Positions 52,927-60,248 of a stretch of 60,248 nt of DNA are shown piece by piece. Source of the DNA: Saprospiraceae bacterium. GTDB lineage: Bacteria; Bacteroidota; Bacteroidia; Chitinophagales; Saprospiraceae. The notes below the pieces were generated by a model. That model had not been told where the DNA came from. It did no database searches and saw only the letters and a program-made list of their open reading frames with translations. The translations under genes were made by a program, and so were the position numbers. Numbering within the stretch: position 1 is the first letter of the stretch; every line of letters begins with the position of its first letter. Where the stretch lies: assembly GCA_028285545.1 (NCBI GenBank), contig JANQPA010000042.1, positions 1 through 60,248 on the forward strand. Direction: 5' to 3'.

Positions 52927-55689
52927 TTAATTTAAAATGGAACTAGGCGGATACCCAAATTCATCATGAAAGCATTTGCTGAAATAGGCGGGACTAGAAA
53001 AGCCCACATCAAAAGCAATTTCTGATAAATTGCCATGGCCCTTTTTAATCAACTCCCGTGCCTTTTCCAATCGAAAGGAACGAATAAATTGATTGGGGCT
53101 TTTGTTCAAAACGGCTTTCAACTTACGATTGAGCTGAGATTTGCTCATATTCATTATTTTACAGAGAGCATTTACATCAAACTGTGGTTCACTAAGGTTC
53201 TCTTCTATTCCATCAATCAATTGTTTTAGGAATTGTTCTTCTTGTGGATTTTCGGCAATTTCCTCAGCCTGGAAAACAATTTTTTCGGCAAACCTCTTAC
53301 GAAGTCGCTTTCTACCTTCTATCAAGTTTTGAATTCTGATTGATAATTCCTGGCTGTTAAAAGGTTTTTGAATATAATCGTCTGCCTGATTTTTTAAGCC
53401 CTCTATCCTAAATTCATCTCCCACTCTGGCGGTTAATAGAATTACTGGAATATGATCTGTTTTAATATCATTTTTTATCTTTTCACACAATTCAAAACCA
53501 TTCATTCCAGGCATCATCACATCGGAGATTACTAAATCAGGCAATTCTGCTTGAATCAACTTTAAACCCTTTTCTGCATCTTGGGAGGTCAAAAACCGAA
53601 ACTGGCTATGCAACTGTGCACTGATATAATCTAACATATCTCTATTATCATCAATGATAACAATAAGTGCTTGGTGTTCATTGACCACGCCAGGCAAAGT
53701 GATTTTGTCCGCTTTTTCAGAAACTGGAATAACTTGATCTGAAGGATAGTCTGTTTTAAGCACAATTTCCTTCTCATTAAAATGAGCTTTACCTAAGGGA
53801 AGGAAAACCGTAAATTTCGATCCTGATCCAAATTCACTTTCCACCTCTATTTTCCCCTTATGTAAGTCCACTAATTCCTTACATAATGCCAGGCCAATGC
53901 CAGTGCCTTCAAAAGAATGCTCATCCTCTTCGCCAGCCTGATAAAAGCGATCAAAAACATATGGGAGCTGCTGAGGATGAATTCCCTTTCCACTGTCAGA
54001 AATTGTTATTTTAGCCGATTGAGTTTCTTTTAGTTTAACTTCCTCTATTTCAACCTTTACGTAGCCGGAATTCGTAAATTTAATGGCATTATGGATCAGA
54101 TTATTTAAGATTTGATCCATTTTTTCAGGATCAAAATAAACATATAATTTATCCACTTTGGGTTTAAAAAACAGTTTGATGTCTTTCTGAGAGGCCATAG
54201 ATTCAAAAGCGCTGCTAAGGTGTCTACTGAATTGTACAATATCTGATTGACTTGCTTTAACCGACAATTTCCCTGCCTCAATTTTTGATAAGTCCAACAA
54301 CTGGTTAATTAACTTTAAGAGCTTTTGTCCATTATTATAAATCCACCTTAACTGTTGTTTTTCTTCTCCTTCTTTAGAACCTCTAAGCAGTTTTTCTGCT
54401 GGACCCAAAATCAGGCTAAGAGGGGTCCTGAACTCATGAGAAATATTGGCCAGAAAGCGGGACTTGATTTGATTTAAGTCTTTAAGTTGCCTGGTCTGCA
54501 AATCCTTAGCTTCAATCAACTCCTGGTTCTTTTTCTGACGATACCGATAAAAAATGTAAAGTAATAGTGCAAAAATTAGCCCTGCCACAGAGCTAACAGC
54601 TAAAATACTCAGCCAATTACGGCTAATTTGATTTTGCTGCTGTAATTGAATAATTTCCTTTTCCTTTTTTTCTGCCTGGTACTGAGCCTTAAGTCGTTCA
54701 ATTTGATTGGCAGATTCCATCCCCTCAAGGCTATCCGTCATAGTCCAATATATATCCAGGTATTGATAGGCCTTTTTAAAATCATTTTTCTGCTCATAAA
54801 GGCGAGCCAAATGCTCATTCAAATCAATAATTCTTTTATTCACCCCAATTTCTTCAGCCAAAGGAAGTGCATCTAAATAGATCTGTTCGGCGGAGTCCAA
54901 TTCTCCTAATTTCATATAGATATTACCAATGGTTTCACTTATGTTAACAATACCATTGAGATCATTCATGGAAATGGCATCATCGAGTGTAGGTTTGATG
55001 ATAACCATAGCTTCTCTTGGCTTACCTTGTTCATTTAATATGTATGCAATATTGGATAGCGATTCTCTCATTCCCCTTCTTGTACCTATAGCCTTCCGGA
55101 TTTCATAAGATTTTTGAAACAACAAAAGGCTACTATCTAATTTATTCAATCTCCAATAAAGCGCAGCAATATTATTATAGGCAGTGCCAATACTGAAAGA
55201 ATCTTTACTCTCAATGCGACGTTGTAAAACCAGTTGATGATACTCCAGGGATTGATCCAGTAGTCCTTGGTCGTCTGTAATAAGTGCCATCATGGCATAG
55301 GCATCTGTTTCTTGAGCGGTCAAGCCATGTTCTTCTGCAATTTTTAGCTGGCGTGACATATTTTCAAAAGCTGTGGGGTAATCACCAAGCATCCACTGCC
55401 CTACTCCAATCTCATAATAAGATTTGGCCATCCCTGCTTGATAATCTAGTTTTTTTGAAATTTCAAGTGCAATACGCCCTAAGGAATCTGTCTTGCGAGG
55501 GGCTGAATTCCAATAACTATGGGCTAAGGCATTCAATAGATCAACATGTCTGGCATCCTGTTGAGGATGGGCATCTAAGCTATCCAAAATCGCCTGCTGG
55601 CTATGAGCGGGGACCTGCCACAAAAAGATTAGAATGGATAATAGCAGATGCTTGTATTGCCTAACTTGAATATAAGTATGTTTTAACAC
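52927..55689 (-). CDS. TPR hybrid histidine kinase with receiver and AraC output
   Basis: A 920-residue all-in-one two-component protein. It has a signal-like N-terminus, a TPR sensor (about 35-330, e.g. GTAYNNIAALYWRLNKLDSSL, GELDSAEQIYLDALPLAEEIG) and a TM (about 362-382). HisKA follows with His418 (ANISHEFRTPLSL), a HATPase (LNNLIHNAIKF, GTGIGLALCKEL), a receiver with Asp723 (VISDVMMPGMNG) and Lys in QKPF, and a C-terminal AraC HTH (about 825-920, ending DVGFSSPAYFSKCFHDEFGYPP). All phospho-residues are present. TPR-sensing hybrids of this type are common in Bacteroidota. It converges on the propeller kinase, 68 bp apart. Ligand and targets unknown; no polysaccharide genes are adjacent. 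Confidence 0.95.
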   Translation of the reverse strand: MLKHTYIQVRQYKHLLLSILIFLWQVPAHSQQAILDSLDAHPQQDARHVDLLNALAHSYWNSAPRKTDSLGRIALEISKKLDYQAGMAKSYYEIGVGQWMLGDYPTAFENMSRQLKIAEEHGLTAQETDAYAMMALITDDQGLLDQSLEYHQLVLQRRIESKDSFSIGTAYNNIAALYWRLNKLDSSLLLFQKSYEIRKAIGTRRGMRESLSNIAYILNEQGKPREAMVIIKPTLDDAISMNDLNGIVNISETIGNIYMKLGELDSAEQIYLDALPLAEEIGVNKRIIDLNEHLARLYEQKNDFKKAYQYLDIYWTMTDSLEGMESANQIERLKAQYQAEKKEKEIIQLQQQNQISRNWLSILAVSSVAGLIFALLLYIFYRYRQKKNQELIEAKDLQTRQLKDLNQIKSRFLANISHEFRTPLSLILGPAEKLLRGSKEGEEKQQLRWIYNNGQKLLKLINQLLDLSKIEAGKLSVKASQSDIVQFSRHLSSAFESMASQKDIKLFFKPKVDKLYVYFDPEKMDQILNNLIHNAIKFTNSGYVKVEIEEVKLKETQSAKITISDSGKGIHPQQLPYVFDRFYQAGEEDEHSFEGTGIGLALCKELVDLHKGKIEVESEFGSGSKFTVFLPLGKAHFNEKEIVLKTDYPSDQVIPVSEKADKITLPGVVNEHQALIVIIDDNRDMLDYISAQLHSQFRFLTSQDAEKGLKLIQAELPDLVISDVMMPGMNGFELCEKIKNDIKTDHIPVILLTARVGDEFRIEGLKNQADDYIQKPFNSQELSIRIQNLIEGRKRLRKRFAEKIVFQAEEIAENPQEEQFLKQLIDGIEENLSEPQFDVNALCKIMNMSKSQLNRKLKAVLNKSPNQFIRSFRLEKARELIKKGHGNLSEIAFDVGFSSPAYFSKCFHDEFGYPPSSILN

Positions 55690-55840
55690 CTGATTAGGGA
55701 TTTGTGGGACAGCAATTTTCGGTAAAACGCAGTTTCTATCTTTTGAAGTATGTTATGCTATAATAGACTTGCATTAGTATATAAGAATAAAGATAGGTAT
55801 TTGTAAAGAAGAGGGCAAGTGGTGGTTGAGGGTATACAGT

Positions 55841-55883
55841 TTCACGGGTATACGGGTATACCGTGAACCCGTATACCCGTGAA
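55841..55883. repeat. ACGGGTATACGG palindromic element, copy B
   Basis: Perfect 17-bp arms TTCACGGGTATACGGGT (55841-55857) and ACCCGTATACCCGTGAA (55867-55883) surround a 9-base loop. The right arm ends 2 bp from the stop codon of the small membrane protein gene. It shares its core word with the element at 30077-30142. Confidence 0.95.
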
Positions 55884-55885
55884 CC

Positions 55886-56260
55886 CTATTTCGCTTGCAT
55901 TTGCTTTAAACCATAGGACTGACCAATTCCAAATAGAAGCACAATAAAAGCAACCACTCCAATTAAGGTGTATCCGGTAGAAGTTATAGCAAAAGGTTTT
56001 GTCAAAAGAATGGCCAGGCTGGCAATTACCCAAAGGGCATCCTGGACAATGATAAATTTCACTTTAGCTGGTCGCATTTTTTGGGCCTCAATACCGACGG
56101 TAGCTGCAAATAAAAGCAGGCCTGCACCAAGAATAAAAAAAACAGTACCTGAAGAAAGTCCAAATAGTGCTATCATTTTTCCATTCAATAAAAGCAAGGT
56201 AAGTCCTGTCAAAATGGAGAAGGAAGCATTTGCCAATAAGCTTGATTTTAGTATGTTCAT
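55886..56260 (-). CDS. small four-TM membrane protein
   Basis: A 124-residue protein with four hydrophobic segments (about 10-25, 37-55, 70-87 and 92-113) and few charged residues between them: LANASFSILTGLTLLLLNG, VFFILGAGLLLFAATVGIEAQ, IIVQDALWVIASLAILLT and GYTLIGVVAFIVLLFGIGQSYG. This is the layout of the SPW/DoxX-like small four-helix membrane proteins, but no diagnostic residue is seen. It is divergent from the next AraC gene, which may regulate it. Function not known. Confidence 0.78.
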   Translation of the reverse strand: MNILKSSLLANASFSILTGLTLLLLNGKMIALFGLSSGTVFFILGAGLLLFAATVGIEAQKMRPAKVKFIIVQDALWVIASLAILLTKPFAITSTGYTLIGVVAFIVLLFGIGQSYGLKQMQAK

Positions 56261-56337
56261 TTTTTTTGTTTTGATTCAGAGACAATTTGTATTGTTTCCT
56301 AACAGAAAAATTTACATTTTACGCCAAATTCATTTTT

Positions 56338-57330
56338 GTGACTATAGAAGGAATACACATCCAAAATTTGTTGACTTTTGCCTCTGTTCAGGAGTTTCAA
56401 GAAAAGGATTTTGTCAATACACAAGCCGCTAAGTTTCCAATCGATCCGCAACGATATTATCCAAGCGAAGTATTTACATCTATTTTGCACGAATTATTTC
56501 ATAAGTTACAAGACCCACATTTGGCTTATAAATTGGCCTTAAATACCCAATTAAAATCGCTAGGCTTAATTTATCAAATCTCTCTTCTGGTGACCAATGT
56601 TCAAGAGGCTCTGCAGTATCTCAATCAATATCTTAGCAAATCCTATCCTTTAGCAGAGGTTATGCTCTTCAAGGCCAAGAACCCGAACCGAGTCCAGCTA
56701 AAAGTAAGATCCACTATTCATGATCCTTTACTCTCTAGGCTGATTGAGGAGAATATGATGTTGATAATGTACATGGAAATCCTGGCCATGGTCCGCAATC
56801 CTGAAGGAATAATATTATTTTCTGAATATGAGCAGTATTGGGATTCCACACAAAATATTTTTGTAGAAAAAAATGATTTCACAGGGCTTGATTTTGAAGC
56901 CAAGTTGATGGCTCATTCAATGGATGAATTACAAAAATTACATCTGGGTAGTCTTTTGTCAGTTTTTCTGTCTCAAATGGAAAAAAAGAAGAGTTCCGGA
57001 AAGGAATCGGATCTGGTACAAAAGGTAAAAACGATTTTATTAAACATGGCCTCTCCCTACCTGCCCAATATCGAGCAGGTATCTCGGCTACTCAATAAGA
57101 GTACCCGAACTTTGCAGCGAGAGCTGCAGGCTGAAGCAACTTCTTTTCGTCAAATTACGAATGAATTAAAAATAAACTCTGCCAGGCTATTATTATTAAA
57201 CTCTGCTTTGAGTATCAAGGATATTGCTTATTTACTAGGATATTCAGCCCCTAGTGCCTTCTTGCGTCATTTTAAAAAGGTCATGGATGTAAGCCCGCTG
57301 ACATTTCGAAAAAGAAAGATCAGTTCTTAA
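56338..57330 (+). CDS. AraC family regulator with Arabinose_bd-type N-terminal domain
   Basis: A soluble regulator of 330 residues if translation begins at GTG 56338; a TTG at 56287 would add 17 residues. There is no good ATG near. The N-terminal domain (about 10-220) has the arabinose-binding/OruR-like pattern with LNQYLSKSYPLAEVMLF, LLSRLIEENMMLIMYMEIL and ending before MEKKKSSG. The C-terminal HTH (about 245-330) has LNKSTRTLQRELQAEATSF and IKDIAYLLGYSAPSAFLRHFKKVMDVSPLTFRK. It is divergent from the small membrane protein gene (77 bp between starts) and precedes a lipoprotein gene whose promoter region has paired palindromes. Start choice uncertain. Confidence 0.87.
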   Translation: MTIEGIHIQNLLTFASVQEFQEKDFVNTQAAKFPIDPQRYYPSEVFTSILHELFHKLQDPHLAYKLALNTQLKSLGLIYQISLLVTNVQEALQYLNQYLSKSYPLAEVMLFKAKNPNRVQLKVRSTIHDPLLSRLIEENMMLIMYMEILAMVRNPEGIILFSEYEQYWDSTQNIFVEKNDFTGLDFEAKLMAHSMDELQKLHLGSLLSVFLSQMEKKKSSGKESDLVQKVKTILLNMASPYLPNIEQVSRLLNKSTRTLQRELQAEATSFRQITNELKINSARLLLLNSALSIKDIAYLLGYSAPSAFLRHFKKVMDVSPLTFRKRKISS

Positions 57331-57425
57331 CATTTTTATAACAAGTTCGTGCAACCCTTTCCATTTTTTATTCACCAAGTAAGGAAATGACCAAAAATAC
57401 CTAACAGAACCAATAAGTCCGGACT

Positions 57426-57526
57426 GGAAGTATTGCTTCCGATTTTGTCACATTAATTTTTTGGGATGCCATTACCCTTCATGAAGCAAATGAATTGCTC
57501 TTCATGAAACAGGCTACCTGTAGCCT
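57426..57526 (+). promoter_or_regulatory. cluster of palindromes before lipoprotein gene
   Basis: Three kinds of symmetric words fill this stretch: hairpin GGAAG-TATTG-CTTCC (57426-57440), two CTTCATGAA palindromes (57477-57486 and 57500-57509, 23 bp apart) and AGGCTAC-CT-GTAGCCT (57511-57526). The paired palindromes could be binding sites for the AraC protein encoded just upstream. Confidence 0.45.
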
Positions 57527-57566
57527 ATATCAACAAACAACTAATTGAAAATTAAAATCTTTTAAA

Positions 57567-58259
57567 ATGAAAAAAAATCTTTTGAGATTATCCCGTCCTT
57601 TGTTTTTAGTGGCCTTACTAAGCTTTACATTTTTGGCTTGCAATAATGAAAATGACATCAATTCGGCAGATGTCCAGGAATATGTTGATGAGGTGGTATT
57701 CAGGATGGAAGAAAGTGGAAATGTAGGACGGTTTGGCTGTTATGAATTGGTTTTTCCAATTACTATTTCCTATCCGGACGGTTCCACTGGAGAGGTAGCA
57801 GATTATGATGCCCTTCGAGCAGCCATAGCCGATTGGAAAGAAGCCAATCCTGAAGCTAATGAAAGGCCAGAATTTGCATTCCCTGTTGAAGTTCTTTCTG
57901 AAGATGGAGAGGTTATATCGGTTGCTAATAAAGAAGAATTGCGGGAATTAAAAAGAGCCTGTCGAAGAGATTTCTTTAATAGGCGAGGACACAAAGGACA
58001 TTCAGGTCGATGTGGTTCCTGCTTTACCATTGTTTTTCCAGTAAGTGTGTCTTTCCCTGATGGCTCCACGGCCGAAGCTGCAGATAGAATGGCTTTAAAA
58101 GATTTGGTTAGAGACTGGAAAGCCAACAATCCGGATAGTACAGAAAGGCCTGAGCTTGTTTTTCCAGTAACCGTAGAATTTGAAGATGAAACTACAACTG
58201 AAGTAAATAGCATTGAAGAATTAAAAGCACTGAGAGAGAGTTGTAATACGGAAGGTTAA
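57567..58259 (+). CDS. lipoprotein with internal duplication
   Basis: A 230-residue lipoprotein (lipobox Cys25 in FTFLACNN). The mature part is a duplication: repeat 1 at about 54-127 (CYELVFPITISYPDGST ... DWKEANPEANERPEFAFPV ... NKEELRELKRAC) and repeat 2 at about 150-227 (CFTIVFPVSVSFPDGST ... DWKANNPDSTERPELVFPV ... SIEELKALRESC). Each starts and ends with Cys. The linker is Arg/His/Gly-rich (RRDFFNRRGHKGHSGRC). Similar duplicated lipoproteins occur in Bacteroidota, but no function is known. It follows an AraC regulator and has its own terminator downstream. Confidence 0.82.
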   Translation: MKKNLLRLSRPLFLVALLSFTFLACNNENDINSADVQEYVDEVVFRMEESGNVGRFGCYELVFPITISYPDGSTGEVADYDALRAAIADWKEANPEANERPEFAFPVEVLSEDGEVISVANKEELRELKRACRRDFFNRRGHKGHSGRCGSCFTIVFPVSVSFPDGSTAEAADRMALKDLVRDWKANNPDSTERPELVFPVTVEFEDETTTEVNSIEELKALRESCNTEG

Positions 58260-58325
58260 TTTCATAGTGTTTCTATTCAGGATGCAGTAGCATCTATGAT
58301 TGTTTTTTGGTTTATTCATTGGAAG

Positions 58326-58353
58326 AAGCAGTGGAGGAGTCCGCTGCTTTTTT
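58326..58353 (+). terminator. terminator of the duplicated lipoprotein gene
   Basis: AAGCAGTGGA pairs with TCCGCTGCTT (one G-T pair) around GGAG, followed by TTTTT. The spacing of 66 bp after the stop is normal. Confidence 0.88.
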
Positions 58354-58691
58354 AATTCTACCTTCCGGCTTCTAATTTCCACCCTAAAAATTTCGCCTTC
58401 CAGGTTCCAAAACCCTAATTTTCAGGCTGTTTTTAGAAAAAATGCACTAAAAAACGTTAAATCTTAATTTTTTCTGCCAATAAGTTTTTTTTTTAATACT
58501 ATTTTTTCAATTTTGTCTTTGACTATCACCCCTTGGACATTTCCCAAAGCTTTTTATTTATTTTCATTATATACTGTGCCATAGTCTTTTAAAGATTATG
58601 GTTATCAGATTGTAATCTCATTAAAATAAGTTTTTAATGATTCGAAGGGCAGTAATCACTTACTGCCCTTACTCTATTATATTGCTTCTAT
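58354..58691 (+). other. gene-free spacer before lipoprotein gene, with 5' hairpin
   Basis: AT-rich with no coding sequence recognised. Positions 58645-58670 form a perfect 11-bp hairpin (AAGGGCAGTAA / TTACTGCCCTT, loop TCAC) that ends 21 bp before the next start codon. It lacks a T-run and could be a leader structure or processing site. Confidence 0.55.
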
Positions 58692-59285
58692 ATGAGTATA
58701 AAATATTCTTTTGGGTATTTCTTTCTTTTTTTATTCTTTTTAAACTTATCCTGCGGAAAAAAATCTTTGGAAGACCATCACCCCTATGCTTATGATCCTT
58801 CCTTTTTGGGTGAGACAATCGTGGATTCACTTTTGGGAATCACTTTTGCCCCTCCTATCAAATGGTCGGTAGATAGCGTTGAGGAAATGAGTCCACTAAA
58901 TGAAGTGTACAATAAAAATACCCCTCATAAAATTAAAATCCGGCACCATTGTTCCAGTCCAGGAACAACCAACAGTTATTTTACTATTTCGGAAATAACC
59001 GATTGGCCCGCTGAAGGTGTGAAAAAATGGAATGAAAATTACGGCAGTACAAAGTCTTCTGGTCAAAACTCAAGAACTTCAAAATATTTTCAATATTCAC
59101 AAGCTGGTATGCAAGTATACGAATGGAAATCTGTAAATCAAGTGCTTGTAATTTATCATCTTTTATTTATGGAAAAAGGTCGACCAATTTGTCAAATGGA
59201 TTTTTTTATTCCCTATCCTAATTTCGATGAAGATATGGAAACCATTACAGAATCTTCCATTGCATCCCTAGGTCTTAAACAATAA
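58692..59285 (+). CDS. lipoprotein of unknown function
   Basis: A 197-residue lipoprotein with lipobox Cys21 (LFFLNLSCGKK). The mature part is strand-rich, with a GETIVDSLLGITFAPPIKW opening and TNSYFTISEITDWPAEGVKKW; the end FIPYPNFDEDMETITESSIASLGL looks like a helix closing a domain. The layout (a short lead, then PPIKW and repeated S/T-rich strands) resembles many Bacteroidota exported proteins that bear a stress- or nutrient-induced DUF, but no family is recognised. It converges on the SDR gene with 3 bp between stop codons. Function unknown. Confidence 0.75.
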   Translation: MSIKYSFGYFFLFLFFLNLSCGKKSLEDHHPYAYDPSFLGETIVDSLLGITFAPPIKWSVDSVEEMSPLNEVYNKNTPHKIKIRHHCSSPGTTNSYFTISEITDWPAEGVKKWNENYGSTKSSGQNSRTSKYFQYSQAGMQVYEWKSVNQVLVIYHLLFMEKGRPICQMDFFIPYPNFDEDMETITESSIASLGLKQ

Positions 59286-59288
59286 TTA

Positions 59289-59963
59289 CTACCAAGCTCT
59301 TTCTTTCCGATCATTAAAAAATCGGCCACTTGCCTGGCCAGCCCCGCCAGTAGCTAACCAAACAATGGTATCGGCTCCCTGCTCTATGCTGCGAGGAGCT
59401 GCACTCCCTCCCATTTTGGTTCGTACCCAACCTGGACAAACGGCGTTTACCTTGATTTTCTTTTCGGCCATGGCCGCAGCCAAATGACGAGTAAAGGTAT
59501 TTAGTAATGTTTTAGAACTGCTGTATAACCTGGCGTAACTACCAACTCCGTTGCAGAAACCTCCTGCCTGGCTGGAAACCATAATTATTTGTCCCCCTTG
59601 TGGGATAAGAGATTGTAATTCTGTACTGATAAAAAATGGACTAAGAGCATTTGTTTGAATGGTATGGTTAACCATGTCCCGATCCACCTTTAATATGGAA
59701 GTATTTTCATCCAACAGCACTGCCGCATTATTTATTAGAATATCCAGTCTCCCATATTTTTTTTGTACAAAGGACTTTAGCTTAGCAATACCATCCTTAG
59801 AGTTTACATCCAATACAAAGTAATCAACTCCTATTTCTTCAGCGGCCTGCTTTGCTTTTAATTCATCTCTTGCCGTTAAAATTACCTGAAAACCATGGTT
59901 ATGAAGTTGTCGGCAAACTTCCTTGCCAATACCTCTGTTTCCGCCAGTGACTAATGTTATCAT
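59289..59963 (-). CDS. short-chain dehydrogenase/reductase (SDR)
   Basis: A cytosolic NAD(P)-dependent oxidoreductase of 224 residues, near the usual 230-250. The cofactor motif is T6-GGNRGIG (TGxxxGxG); N78-NA-A is the NNAG-type structural motif; the catalytic Ser130 (SSQAG), Tyr147 and Lys151 (YSSSK) triad is intact. The Arg at TARD after strand 2 hints at NADPH preference. C-terminal VNAVCPGWVRTKMGG is the standard PG motif. The closest family look is of carbonyl-reductase-type classical SDRs. Substrate cannot be deduced. It converges on the lipoprotein gene. Confidence 0.93.
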   Translation of the reverse strand: MITLVTGGNRGIGKEVCRQLHNHGFQVILTARDELKAKQAAEEIGVDYFVLDVNSKDGIAKLKSFVQKKYGRLDILINNAAVLLDENTSILKVDRDMVNHTIQTNALSPFFISTELQSLIPQGGQIIMVSSQAGGFCNGVGSYARLYSSSKTLLNTFTRHLAAAMAEKKIKVNAVCPGWVRTKMGGSAAPRSIEQGADTIVWLATGGAGQASGRFFNDRKERAW

Positions 59964-60065
59964 TATTGCTCTGATTTTTTCCTGTAAAATTATCCTAAAA
60001 TAAGAAATACCTAAAATTCTTGTCCTTTACCGATCTACTTACTTGCTCTTAGAATTTTTTAAATA

Positions 60066-60101
60066 AAAAAAGCGAAGTGCTAATTAGCACTCCGCTTTTT
60101 T
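60066..60101. terminator. bidirectional terminator
   Basis: AAAAAAGCGAAGTGC and GCACTCCGCTTTTTT pair around TAATTA with one A/C mismatch. On the minus strand it ends the T9SS cargo gene entering from the right. The SDR gene is also on the minus strand, but its start at 59963 lies beyond this point, so the hairpin also shields it from read-through. Confidence 0.9.
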
Positions 60102-60115
60102 ATTAAAGTTTTTTA

Positions 60116-60140
60116 TAGAGCTGGCTTAAAGCCAGCTCTA
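60116..60140. repeat. hairpin TAGAGCTGGCTT/AAGCCAGCTCTA
   Basis: A 12-bp stem with a single unpaired base between the arms, lying 10 bp beyond the stop codon of the T9SS cargo gene on the minus strand and followed by TAAAAAAC there. A second 3' structure next to the strong terminator at 60066-60101. Confidence 0.8.
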
Positions 60141-60150
60141 CATTCTAATC

Positions 60151-60248
60151 TTACTGTATTTTAATCATTTTCTTAGTAGCAGTGAAGTCACCAGACTCAA
60201 GAGTGTAGTACATTACACCAGCTGGAAGATCATTCACATCAACTTTGT
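60151..60248 (-). CDS. 3' end of a T9SS-sorted protein (partial)
   Basis: The minus strand at the right edge is open for 31 codons ending in TAA at 60151-60153. It encodes KVDVNDLPAGVMYYTLESGD followed by FTATKKMIKIQ. The pattern LPAGxYxY...G..T.TKKMI(K/V).. is the end of the T9SS type A C-terminal sorting domain (compare LPKGSYYIRI...KLIEKI at 46500-46579). The rest lies beyond the window, so the catalytic or adhesive part is not seen. Downstream on the same strand come two hairpins. Confidence 0.85.
   Translation of the reverse strand, partial: KVDVNDLPAGVMYYTLESGDFTATKKMIKIQ

Noticed and set aside
49055-55689. Polysaccharide utilisation locus
   Set aside because: Propeller and hybrid kinases often regulate such loci, but no SusC/SusD-like, glycoside hydrolase or lyase genes are present in the window.

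Overview
This 60 kb window looks like the chromosome of a Bacteroidota bacterium. The signs are a type IX secretion system (T9SS) lipoprotein with PorE architecture, three proteins with T9SS C-terminal sorting domains, SprB-type repeats, a fused SecDF, the Bacteroidota order ftsX - DUF3098 - uppP - truB, AT-rich DNA, and few or no Shine-Dalgarno sequences before start codons. The giant repeat protein carrying MopE and P-domain modules suggests a Saprospirales-like or related gliding marine/freshwater lineage; that rank is inference only.

Layout. 0.4-9.6 kb: thymidylate synthase, an arginyl-tRNA-protein-transferase-like GNAT protein without the usual cysteine cluster, a di-haem cytochrome c lipoprotein, two secreted proteins of unknown function, a sterol-desaturase-family membrane hydroxylase and a 2-hydroxyacid dehydrogenase. 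10-24.6 kb is envelope and secretion: SecDF, a PorE-like lipoprotein, a roughly 2000-residue T9SS adhesin converging on it, and LeuS. 24.8-30.7 kb: a membrane-anchored AraC/TolB-like/TPR regulator, a lipoprotein and a three-repeat Ig-like protein that may be its targets, and small envelope proteins. 30.8-33.7 kb: the envelope/tRNA housekeeping cluster ftsX-DUF3098-uppP-truB. 34-40 kb: an OmpA protein with an N-terminal OmpA domain and tyrosine heptads, a polytopic patatin-like lipase and a thioredoxin lipoprotein. 40-48 kb is accessory: DinB, two VOC proteins, AraC, a PLP decarboxylase, DUF1801, two class C beta-lactamase-fold hydrolases and a T9SS cargo protein. 48.5-57.3 kb is signalling: a one-TM winged-helix regulator, a propeller sensor kinase without receiver, a TPR hybrid kinase with receiver and AraC output, and a further AraC regulator. 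57.5-60.2 kb: two lipoproteins, an SDR enzyme and the 3' end of another T9SS cargo gene.

How the genes fit together. Many products act at the cell envelope: SecDF moves proteins across the inner membrane, PorE-like protein links T9SS to peptidoglycan, and the adhesin and two other proteins carry the matching sorting signal. Six DNA-binding regulators are present, two of them tied to the membrane, which suggests direct envelope-to-DNA signalling.

The most unusual non-coding feature is a set of short tandem arrays and palindromes of several unrelated sequences (TATTGGGN, GTTCCGA, ACGGGTATACGG and a CACGCTGAT-type palindrome). Five of them begin or end 0-3 bp from a stop codon. Two convergent gene pairs share a palindrome that overlaps coding sequence or stop codons. 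No CRISPR array, IS transposase, rRNA or tRNA was seen.
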